From assembly GCF_018343535.1 (NCBI RefSeq), contig NZ_JAGYPF010000002.1:646103-710102 (forward strand): 64,000 nt of DNA, in the 5' to 3' direction. The notes under the pieces were generated by a model, which was not told the DNA's origin, made no database searches, and saw only the letters and a list, made by a program, of their open reading frames with translations. Both the position numbers and the translations under genes were made by a program. Below, piece by piece: positions 26,248-35,200 of the stretch. The stretch is from Neobacillus rhizophilus (GTDB lineage Bacteria; Bacillota; Bacilli; Bacillales; Cytobacillaceae). Within the stretch, counting starts at the first letter, position 1; every line of letters begins with the position of its first letter.

Positions 26248-27138
26248 ATGAGCAAGACATTGGAAAAAAGGATATTTATCTTTGTTTGTACCGTGCCGGC
26301 ACTCATTTTGTTAGCCATCTTTATGATTGTGCCTACGGTTGAGGTATTCAGGATGTCCTTATATAAGTGGGGCGGATTTTCCAACAATAAGGTGTTTGTC
26401 GGCCTGGATAACTTCAAAATTCTTTGGGGAGATATTAACTTCATTCGCTCTCTTCAAAATAGTATCGTCTTGATTGTTTTTGTCACACTCATCACGATGG
26501 TTCTGGCGATCTTGTTTGCAACGCTATTAACAAGAGAAAAGATGAAGGGAAACGGCTTCTTCCGAATTATTTTCTATATCCCTAACATTCTATCAATCGT
26601 GGTCATCGCGGGGATTTTCTCGGCTGTTTATGACCCCGCAACAGGCTTGCTAAATAACCTGTTTGCCTTGTTCAATCTCGATCATCTGCAAAAAATGTGG
26701 CTCGGCGACCAAAAGATTGCCATCTACAGTATCGGCGGTGCGCTCATTTGGCAGGCAATTGGTTATTACATGGTAATGTATATGGCCAGTATTGCGAATA
26801 TCCCAGAGAGCTTTTATGAAGCGTCGGCATTAGAAGGGGCCGGACGAATCAGGCAATTCTTCAGCATTACCCTGCCGCTTATATGGAATAACATTCGAAC
26901 TACCTTAACCTTCTTTATTATCAGTACGATTAATTTAAGCTTTCTTCTCGTACAGGCGATGACCGGCGGCGGGCCTGATGGGGCGACGGAAGTATTTTTA
27001 AGCTATATGTATAAACAAGCTTATACCAACTCTTCCTATGGCTACGGTATGGCGATTGGTGTGGTCATCTTCTTATTCTCATTCGCACTATCGGCTATCA
27101 TCAGCCGTATCACTAATCGGGACGTGCTTGAGTATTAG
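26248..27138 (+). CDS. ABC sugar permease (importer 2, first subunit)
   Basis: The 296-residue product has six predicted membrane helices and the EAA loop YEASALEGAGR. The ATG at 26248 follows AGAGGTG with correct spacing; the GTG at 26239 is part of that site. It pairs with the next permease. Confidence 0.85.
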   Translation: MSKTLEKRIFIFVCTVPALILLAIFMIVPTVEVFRMSLYKWGGFSNNKVFVGLDNFKILWGDINFIRSLQNSIVLIVFVTLITMVLAILFATLLTREKMKGNGFFRIIFYIPNILSIVVIAGIFSAVYDPATGLLNNLFALFNLDHLQKMWLGDQKIAIYSIGGALIWQAIGYYMVMYMASIANIPESFYEASALEGAGRIRQFFSITLPLIWNNIRTTLTFFIISTINLSFLLVQAMTGGGPDGATEVFLSYMYKQAYTNSSYGYGMAIGVVIFLFSFALSAIISRITNRDVLEY

Positions 27139-27152
27139 GGGGTCCATAAATC

Positions 27153-28034
27153 ATGAAAAAACAAACAGGAATGAATGCTGAAAAAGTCTATCGCTTATTT
27201 ATTTATGTAGCACTGATTACATTATCAGTTTCTATTATAGTTCCGGTTGCCTGGGTGTTCCTAGCTTCGGTAAAACAAAACAAAGAATTTTACGGAAGCC
27301 CTTGGGCAGTGCCGGAAGGGTTTTATTTTCAAAATTTTATCGATGCTTTCCAAAAAGCGAACATGGGCACATATATGCTGAACTCCATGATGGTTACCGC
27401 CTTGGCACTGTTGATCTTGTTAGTAGTGGCCCTGCCGGCTGCGTATGTGCTGGCAAGATACACGTTTAGAGGCAGCAAGTTGATGAATTCTTTATTTAAA
27501 GCGGGCCTATTTATCAATGTGAACTATATTGTTGTTCCCATTTTCTTGATGCTGTTGGGTGGAGATACCTTTTTGCAGGACCAGTTCGGCGGCGGATTCC
27601 TGCTCGACAATCTTTTTGTTTTAGCCGTGGTCTATGCGGCTACTGCCTTGCCGTTTACCGTGTATCTATTATCCAGTTATTTTCAAACCTTGCCGTCTAC
27701 ATATGAGGAAGCGGCGCTGGTAGATGGTGCCGGTTATTTTAAAACGATGATTCGAATCATGATTCCAATGGCCCGGCCAAGTATTGTTGCAGTAATCTTA
27801 TTTAATTTTCTGGCCTTTTGGAATGAATACATTATTGCCTTGACCTTGATTCCGGGTCCAAACAAGACACTGCCTGTCGGTCTGATGAACTTGATGGCCG
27901 CACAGAAATCGGCTGCAAATTATGGTCAAATGTATGCGGGAATGGTGCTCGTCATGCTGCCAACCTTAATTTTATATATCATTGTGCAAAAGAAATTAAC
28001 ACAAGGGATGACCCTTGGAGGATTAAAGGACTAG
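27153..28034 (+). CDS. ABC sugar permease (importer 2, second subunit)
   Basis: The 293-residue product has six membrane helices and the EAA loop YEEAALVDGAGY. It follows the first permease by 14 bp and precedes the phosphorylase by 17 bp. No ATPase gene is nearby; a shared ATPase is expected. Confidence 0.85.
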   Translation: MKKQTGMNAEKVYRLFIYVALITLSVSIIVPVAWVFLASVKQNKEFYGSPWAVPEGFYFQNFIDAFQKANMGTYMLNSMMVTALALLILLVVALPAAYVLARYTFRGSKLMNSLFKAGLFINVNYIVVPIFLMLLGGDTFLQDQFGGGFLLDNLFVLAVVYAATALPFTVYLLSSYFQTLPSTYEEAALVDGAGYFKTMIRIMIPMARPSIVAVILFNFLAFWNEYIIALTLIPGPNKTLPVGLMNLMAAQKSAANYGQMYAGMVLVMLPTLILYIIVQKKLTQGMTLGGLKD

Positions 28035-28051
28035 GGTGAGGAGGATTTACA

Positions 28052-30223
28052 ATGAATAAGACTAGAGGGCGCGTTACCCTGCCAAGTGAGGGAAATTTTC
28101 TAAACGAAACAAAAGAATTGATGGAACGCTGGGGAGCGGATGCCATTCGCGATAGTGACGGAACGAAATTGGATGACGATATTAAGCAGTTAGATGCCAA
28201 AATTTATACGACTTATTTTGTGGCCAGGGGACATAATGACTTTGCCGAGAACCGCATAGAAGAATGCCAGCAGCTATATTTGATGAGCATGTTTAACACT
28301 GCAGTATCAGAAACAGTGGAAATTGATTTTATGAAAGGCTATTTTACCGAACAAGTACAGCCGGATTACATCCATGATCCAAAGAAATACTGGGAGGTCA
28401 TCGATCGGACAACCGGAGAAATTGTGGAACCAGATAATTGGGAAGTAGATGAAGAAAACAATTGTGTCAGGGTGAAGAAGGCGATTCCTTGGCATGAGTA
28501 TACGGTATCCTTCTTAGTTTTTGCGATTTGGGATCCAACCCATATGTACAATCATATCACCAACAATTGGGGCGACAAGCCGCACGACATCCCGTTTGAT
28601 GTCAGGGGGCCGCAGTCCAATGAATATATGAGAAGCTTTTTAACACAATGGCTGAGGGATAATCCAGATACGGATGTCGTCCGATTCACCACGTTTTTCT
28701 ATCATTTTACGCTTGTGTTCAATAATCTCGGCAAAGAGAAATTTGTGGATTGGTTTGGGTATGGGGCAAGTGTGTCTGTCGCTGCATTGGATGCCTTTGA
28801 AAAAGAAAAAGGCTACCGGTTACGCCCGGAAGACATTGTGGACCAAGGGTACTACAATACCTCATTTCGCGTTCCAACTCCAGCCTTTTTGGATTATATG
28901 GATTTTATCCAAAAATTTGTCGCCGAGGAAGCGAAAAAACTGGTTGATCTTGTCCATGAGAGCGGAAAGGAAGCCATGATGTTCCTTGGCGACAACTGGA
29001 TTGGCACTGAGCCGTATGGAAAATATTTTGAAAAGATTGGCTTAGATGCGGTTGTCGGGAGTGTGGGCGGCGGCGCGACGCTTCGGATGATAGCGGACAT
29101 TCCGCATGTCCGATATACCGAAGGACGCTTCCTGCCATATTTTTTCCCGGATACCTTTTATGATGGGAACAACCCGGTGCTTGAAGCCAATGAAAACTGG
29201 TTGACGGCACGTCGGGCGATTTTGCGAAATCCAGTGGACCGCATCGGCTATGGCGGTTACTTGAGTTTAGCTTATAAATTCCCGGAATTTGTGGCTTATA
29301 TTGAAAAGGTAACCGATGAATTCCGGGAAATTTATGACACGATTAAAGGGGTGAAACCTTACAGTGGTTTGAAGGTTGCCATCCTGAATTCGTGGGGCAA
29401 ACTGAGAACCTGGCAAACCCACATGGTGGCGCATGCCTTATGGTATAAACAAATTTATTCGTATTTAGGTGTCCTCGAATCCTTAAGCGGAGCAGCTGTG
29501 GATGTATCGTTTATTAGCTTCGATGATGTGATTTCCGACGGGGTGCCTGAAGATGTCGATGTCATCATTAATGCTGGTGATGAAGGGACGGCTTTTTCCG
29601 GCGGGGAATACTGGAAAAATGAAAAGCTCGTTTCAGCCATTCGCTCCTGGATTTATAACGGCGGCGGTTTCATTGGGATTGGCGAACCAACTGCTTGTCA
29701 GCATGAAGGCCACTATTTCCAATTGGCAACGGCTTTAGGTGTAGACAAGGAACTGGGCTTCAGTTTATCAATAGACAAATATTTTGTACAGCCAGTCAAG
29801 GAGCATTTTATTTCTGCTGACACCACCACTTTTGATTTTGGTGAAAGTATGAAAAATATTTATGCGTTGACCGAGCACACGGAAATAATTGAGTATTCCA
29901 ATGGGGAAATCCATCTTTCAGCACATCCGTTTGGCGCAGGCCGAACCGTTTATATTGCGGGGCTTCCTTACAGTGAGGAGAATTCCCGATTATTAATGCG
30001 GGCATTATACTATGCGGCAAATAAAGAGGCGGATTTCAAAAAATGGCATGCAGACAACATCTATTGTGAAGTCCACGCCTACCCATCGATTAGAAAAATG
30101 GCCATCGTTAATAATTCGATGGAGGAGCAAACAACGGTTGTCTATGATGGCGAGGGTAAGAGCAAAACGGTGACATTAGTACCGAGTGAAATCCGGTGGG
30201 AGGCTTTTCCAAATGAAGGATAA
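28052..30223 (+). CDS. lnpA: GH112 galacto-N-biose/lacto-N-biose phosphorylase
   Basis: The 723-residue product matches 1,3-beta-galactosyl-N-acetylhexosamine phosphorylase. It cleaves Gal-beta-1,3-GalNAc with phosphate to give Gal-1-phosphate and GalNAc in the cytoplasm. The general acid is D314 in LGDNWIGTEPYG, at the position known for this family. Length is close to the family norm of about 720. It has no signal peptide. Some family members prefer galactosyl-rhamnose; the GalNAc and GH101 genes here favour galacto-N-biose. Confidence 0.85.
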   Translation: MNKTRGRVTLPSEGNFLNETKELMERWGADAIRDSDGTKLDDDIKQLDAKIYTTYFVARGHNDFAENRIEECQQLYLMSMFNTAVSETVEIDFMKGYFTEQVQPDYIHDPKKYWEVIDRTTGEIVEPDNWEVDEENNCVRVKKAIPWHEYTVSFLVFAIWDPTHMYNHITNNWGDKPHDIPFDVRGPQSNEYMRSFLTQWLRDNPDTDVVRFTTFFYHFTLVFNNLGKEKFVDWFGYGASVSVAALDAFEKEKGYRLRPEDIVDQGYYNTSFRVPTPAFLDYMDFIQKFVAEEAKKLVDLVHESGKEAMMFLGDNWIGTEPYGKYFEKIGLDAVVGSVGGGATLRMIADIPHVRYTEGRFLPYFFPDTFYDGNNPVLEANENWLTARRAILRNPVDRIGYGGYLSLAYKFPEFVAYIEKVTDEFREIYDTIKGVKPYSGLKVAILNSWGKLRTWQTHMVAHALWYKQIYSYLGVLESLSGAAVDVSFISFDDVISDGVPEDVDVIINAGDEGTAFSGGEYWKNEKLVSAIRSWIYNGGGFIGIGEPTACQHEGHYFQLATALGVDKELGFSLSIDKYFVQPVKEHFISADTTTFDFGESMKNIYALTEHTEIIEYSNGEIHLSAHPFGAGRTVYIAGLPYSEENSRLLMRALYYAANKEADFKKWHADNIYCEVHAYPSIRKMAIVNNSMEEQTTVVYDGEGKSKTVTLVPSEIRWEAFPNEG

Positions 30224-30380
30224 GGTGTTGGTGGTGGTTAAACTGGTTGTATTTTTCCTTTGCCTGGCGCTGATTATAATCGGTCAAAAAACACCTGGAA
30301 AATTGGAACTTGGCCTGATGTTAATTGGATTGGCCGGTCTCTTGGGGCTGCTATATGACTACAATCGGAGATATGTATGA
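30213..30380 (+). CDS. Small two-helix membrane protein overlapping the phosphorylase gene
   Basis: The 55-residue product has two hydrophobic helices joined by a short polar turn (QKTPGKLE) and ends in YNRRY. It begins inside the last 11 bp of the phosphorylase gene, so the two are translationally coupled. Similar small proteins (DUF6903, as I recall) lie next to GH112 genes in other Firmicutes. The function is unknown; the coupling suggests a role with the GNB system. Confidence 0.65.
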   Translation: MKDKVLVVVKLVVFFLCLALIIIGQKTPGKLELGLMLIGLAGLLGLLYDYNRRYV

Positions 30381-30415
30381 CCTAAAACAGGGACAACTTT
30401 ATGATTGAGACTTGG

Positions 30416-30441
30416 TGGGGCGGTAGAACGCCCCAAATTTA
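30416..30441 (+). terminator. Terminator-like hairpin between the small membrane gene and galT
   Basis: TGGGGCG (30416-30422) pairs with CGCCCCA (30429-30435), followed by AATTTATTT. It may reduce galT expression relative to the phosphorylase. Confidence 0.55.
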
Positions 30442-30480
30442 TTTGGAAAAAACGGCTTGTGAAGCTAAGAGGTGAACAAA

Positions 30481-31986
30481 TTGATTCATCATTTAATTCA
30501 ACAATTAATCTATCAATCAGCTGCAGCTCAATTACTGGATCCGCAGGATGAAATATATGCCCGCAATCAACTTTTGTCTCTTTTTCATCTCGATGAATTT
30601 CAAGAAGTAGATATAGTCGAGGAGAGGGATGTTAACATTCCTGATTTACTTGAACACCTGATTGACTACGCGTGTTCACATAGAATCATAGACGCTCTTT
30701 TTGATGAAAAAGAAATTTTTGCCGGCAAAATCATGAACTGTGTCATGGCCAGACCCTCCACGGTTAATCAGCTTTTTCATGATCACTATCTGAAAAGCCC
30801 GCAACTGGCAACTGATTATTTTTATGAGCTAAGCAAGAATAGTAACTATATCCAAATGGAGCGGATTCGAAAAAACATTGAATATAAGGTCAGTACAGAT
30901 TATGGAGAGTTAGATATTACGATTAATGTATCGAAGCCGGAGAAAGACCCGAGAAATATTGAACTTGAACAGAAGGTTAAAAGCGGCGATTATCCTAAAT
31001 GCCTGCTTTGTATCGAGAATGAAGGGTATGCTGGAAGGATCGGGCATCCCGCCCGTTCAAATCACCGGATGATTCGGGTGAACTTACTGGGGGAGAATTG
31101 GTATTTACAATTTTCGCCGTATGTTTACTATCAAGAGCATTGTATTTTGCTTTCTGAAAAGCATACGGATATGAAAATCAGCCCGGATACGTTTTTACGT
31201 TTATTAACGTTTGTGGAACAGTTTCCTCATTATTTTCTTGGCTCGAATGCGGATTTGCCGATAGTGGGCGGCTCGATCCTTTCCCATGAACATTACCAAG
31301 GCGGCCGGTACGAATTTGCGATGGCAAAGGCTGAAGCGGACTGGCACTTTGAAATGGCAGGATTTCACGATGTTATTTGTTCTGTGGTTAAATGGCCGAT
31401 GTCTGTGATTCGTTTGCGTTGTAAGCAAATTCATCCCCTCGTGGAAGCAGGGGCCAAGATTTTAAATGAATGGCAAAATTATTCCGATGAAACCCTCGGA
31501 ATCATTTCAAGAACGGGTGAGACTTTGCATAATACCATTACCCCGATTGCGAGGAAGAAGGGGGAAGTGTTTGAATTAGATTTGGTTCTTCGGAACAATC
31601 GGACGAATGAGGAGCATCCGCTTGGAATCTTTCATCCCCATACTGATGTACACCATATCAAAAAAGAAAATATCGGTTTAATTGAAGTCATGGGTCTGGC
31701 CGTTTTACCGGCGCGTTTAAAACGGGAGCTCAACGAAGTGGAAAATTACCTTCTTGGGAAGTCTGAAGAAGTGGCTGACAATCATCTAGATTGGGCTAGG
31801 GGGTTAAAGGACCGATACAGGGAGACTGTCAATGCAGTCAATGTTCAATCTTTCATCCGAGAAGAGGCAGGAAAGAAGTTTTTAAAATGTCTGGAAGATG
31901 CTTCTGTCTTTAAACGAAATGAGGATGGAAGAGAAGGCTTTCAGCGTTTTGTCAGGACTTTCTCGCATATTGTCGAAGTATCATAG
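30481..31986 (+). CDS. galT: UDP-glucose--hexose-1-phosphate uridylyltransferase, Bacillus type
   Basis: The 501-residue product matches the GalT type found in Bacillus and Lactobacillus (longer than the E. coli form). It transfers UMP from UDP-glucose to Gal-1-phosphate; the motif GGSILSHEHYQGG carries the conserved His residues. The TTG at 30481 has AAGAGGTG 6 bp upstream; the GTG at 30472 overlaps that site. Gal-1-phosphate from the GH112 phosphorylase is the probable substrate. A galE epimerase is not in the window. Confidence 0.9.
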   Translation: MIHHLIQQLIYQSAAAQLLDPQDEIYARNQLLSLFHLDEFQEVDIVEERDVNIPDLLEHLIDYACSHRIIDALFDEKEIFAGKIMNCVMARPSTVNQLFHDHYLKSPQLATDYFYELSKNSNYIQMERIRKNIEYKVSTDYGELDITINVSKPEKDPRNIELEQKVKSGDYPKCLLCIENEGYAGRIGHPARSNHRMIRVNLLGENWYLQFSPYVYYQEHCILLSEKHTDMKISPDTFLRLLTFVEQFPHYFLGSNADLPIVGGSILSHEHYQGGRYEFAMAKAEADWHFEMAGFHDVICSVVKWPMSVIRLRCKQIHPLVEAGAKILNEWQNYSDETLGIISRTGETLHNTITPIARKKGEVFELDLVLRNNRTNEEHPLGIFHPHTDVHHIKKENIGLIEVMGLAVLPARLKRELNEVENYLLGKSEEVADNHLDWARGLKDRYRETVNAVNVQSFIREEAGKKFLKCLEDASVFKRNEDGREGFQRFVRTFSHIVEVS

Positions 31987-32055
31987 GGGAATTTTCGGTG
32001 AAAAGGCGGCATTGGCTAGTGATGTCCGCTTTTTTTCTGCATTTAACTAAAAAAG

Positions 32056-32082
32056 CAATATTTCTAAAAATATGGACAATAT
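32056..32082 (+). promoter_or_regulatory. Candidate AraC-type operator upstream of the GH101 gene
   Basis: CAATAT occurs at 32056-32061 and 32077-32082, exactly 21 bp apart, in a block that matches 42 of 52 positions with 24734-24785. The hexamer differs from the first site (CAATAT against CAAGAT), but both copies within a site are identical. Confidence 0.7.
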
Positions 32083-32090
32083 CTTTATTG

Positions 32091-32104
32091 TGAAAGCGGT
32101 TTAA
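32091..32104 (+). promoter_or_regulatory. cre-like catabolite site upstream of the GH101 gene
   Basis: TGAAAGCGGTTTAA matches the CcpA cre consensus except for one base. It follows the candidate AraC site by 8 bp, as in the site before the GNB importer. Confidence 0.65.
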
Positions 32105-32128
32105 TAAAAGTAAGCTGATTACAGTAGT

Positions 32129-32171
32129 AGGCGGTATCTGTTGGCGTTTTTGGCTAATAGGGATACCGCCT
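32129..32171 (+). promoter_or_regulatory. Long-loop hairpin in the 5' leader of the GH101 gene
   Basis: AGGCGGTATC (32129-32138) pairs perfectly with GATACCGCCT (32162-32171) over a 23-nt loop. It is followed by TCTATTA and lies 35 bp before the start codon. It could attenuate transcription or stabilise the message. Confidence 0.6.
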
Positions 32172-32206
32172 TCTATTAAAATCGTATTTTCAAAGGAGGA
32201 GAAACA

Positions 32207-35200
32207 TTGGGCAGGAAGTTTTACAAAAGGGCAACCCATATCCTGATTGCGTTTTTGTTGTTTTTGCCAACCTTCTTGACGGGGTTTATCCCGCCATTAA
32301 AGGTGTCAGCAGAAATAACCAATCCATGGGTTACGGTCTCAAACGGAGGAAATGAGGTCAATGAGGTTGCCGTTCAGAATGGAAAGGCCTATGCAAGGCT
32401 GGGTTCAGGTTCGGGGAATGACAATGGAGCAAAGGCGGCTATTTTTCAAGAAAAAGATACTGCTGCACAAGAATCAGGAACGATGGAATATATCTTTATT
32501 CCAGAGACGAAAGGGGAAGATACGAGATTTGGTTTCTATCCTCACTATATTGATCAGAATAACTTTGTCTTTGTAGGCTATGACTCTTTGGGCTGGTTCT
32601 ATGAATACAAATATCAGGGCAGCGGAACATGGCTGCAGACAAGACCAAGCGTTCCTCTTCCTGAACCAGGAATTGCGCATTCTATCAAAATTGATTATGC
32701 TGGAACACAATTCAATGTAACTTTGGATGGTAAAGATATATTTGGAACTGTCACTTTAGCTGACGCTGTCAAAAACCTGTATACAGGGAAGGAAGCAGTG
32801 AAGCTTGGCAGTTATGGCGGAAAAAACAGTATTGTGCTGATGGAACTGGGTGTTGCTCCTAATGATGGCGGCACAGTTCCAGGTGGTGGCGGTACAGACC
32901 CTGGTGATGGGGGGCAAGTCCCCGATGACGGGAAGCTCGTTGATATTTCCGATAACCAGCTGCAAGAAGGGGACTTCAAGGTTATCTCAGGCGATGCATC
33001 CGTTAATTATAATGAAGATGGTTCTGCGACATTCAAGGTCACCTCTACGCAAAAGAATCGAATTGTCTACAATCCTATGCAAGGGATCAAGAATGGTGTT
33101 TTCGAAGCAGATATCACTCCGGGTACCAATGCGATGAATCGTTTCGGTCTCATCTATCGGGTTCAAAGCCCTTCTGCCTACACCTATGTAGGAACGGGAG
33201 ACGCGAACAATTTGTATTTTCAAGAGATTTTTGGACCAGCGAACAATTGGACGGCAATGACCACAGATACGCCGTTAGAAGCAGGTAAAACATATCATCT
33301 GCGCCTTAAATTCATGGATGACCAGGCCACTCTCTACATTAACGATAAAAAGGTTAATACTTGGTCATTGACAGGCGGAGTCGACAAAGCCGGCTTACTA
33401 GGATTTGAAAAAAGCCGCGGGGCTGCCGACATCACGATTTCCAACATCAAAATTAAAGAATATGTTCCCCCTAAAGCACCAAATACTCCACCAATAGAAG
33501 ATACATTACGTTCCAATTATATGGATGTTGTGATTGATCAAGTATTCCCGAGGGTCATTGAATACCGCGTGGGCGACAAGGTCATGAACGGTCAAACATC
33601 ACCTGTTTACGGATTAAAAGTCAACGGCGTTTTATACTATCCTGAAGTTGCTTTTGAAAAGAAGAGCAAAAGCGAAGCCATGTACACGTTAAAGGTCGTT
33701 GATGAATATGAAAATCTTGACGCTGTTTTTAAAGTCTCTTTAAAGGTTCAAAAAAATAAAGTCATTTATACCTTTGAAGAAATCTCGAACACCAAAAGTG
33801 CAAAAATTGAATCTGTAGAGTTTGCTGATTTGAACTTTATTTCCGTTAATTCAGCGCAAACCAATTCAAAAGCGAAATTAACGAATCTTAGCAGTGACGT
33901 TACTAAACCTGGGGATATCGAAGTTACAGTCGATTCCATGATGGAAGGAGTCGGGACTTCTTCTGGATATTACGCAGCGTTCTTGTCAACTGACCAATTA
34001 AGTGCAGGTGTATGGTCTAGTTCGGAAGTAAATGGTTACCAGAACCTAAGGGCTAATCGTTATCAGAATGAAGATGGAACGAAAGCACTGGGAATTGGTT
34101 CAAGCATGCTTTACTATCAAAGATCATTTATGCCGGAGCAGCAAGCTGGTAAACCAACGATTAAAATTGCTATTGCTGAGGATTTGAATAAGGATAAGGA
34201 AATCGACTGGCAGGACGGGGCAATTGCTTACCGTGACATTATGCAGAATATTCCTGGATCAGAGAATGTCAATAATCTTGTTGGTACTCGTATTGCGATG
34301 AATTTTGGTTCGCAAGTACAACAGCCATTCATAAAAACATTGGATAATATCAAGAAGGCGGCCCTGGCCACTGATGGATTGGGTCAAGCTGTGCTATTAA
34401 AAGGATATGGCAATGAAGGGCATGACAGTGCACATCCGGATTACGGCAATGTCGGTGAACGGATGGGGGGAGCGGCAGACCTGCAGACCCTAATCCGCGA
34501 AGGCCATAAGTACAATGCGGAACTAGGTGTCCATATTAATGCACAAGAAACCTATCCTGAAGCCAAAGCATTTAGTGAAGATTTTATTGACGGTCCTAAT
34601 TCTAAAGGATGGGGCTGGCTGGATCAGTCTTACACGATTAATAAATTGAAGGATTTGTACTCAGGTACACGGGCTACTAGGCTAGACGAATTAAAGGCAG
34701 CTGCCCCGGGGCTGGATTTCATTTATTTAGACGTATGGTATCAAGATCAATGGGAATCGAATCGGATCTCCGAGCAATTCCATAACCGTGGCTGGAGGCT
34801 CACAACGGAGTTTGGAACGTCCGTGGCTAATTATTCCACCTGGCAGCACTGGGCAACGGATAAGAACTATGGCGGCCCGGCCAGCAAGGGAATCAACTCA
34901 GAAGTTCTCCGCTTCATCAGCAATCACCAAAGGGATTCCTGGGTGCTGAATTGGCCGGAAGCAGGCGGTACAGCTGACCACCCGCTGTTAGGCGGCTTTG
35001 AATTAGCCGGATTTGAGGGCTGGCAATCGGATAAAAACTTTGACCATTTTATCCGAATGACCTTTGATACCAATCTGCCAACAAAATTTTTACAAAAATA
35101 TTATGTGATGGATTGGACCACAGTGGAAGGCGACAGAAGCAAAACCAACTTGGAGAAGGAAATTAAATTACAGGATCCAAGCAACGGAGACGTGGTGGTT

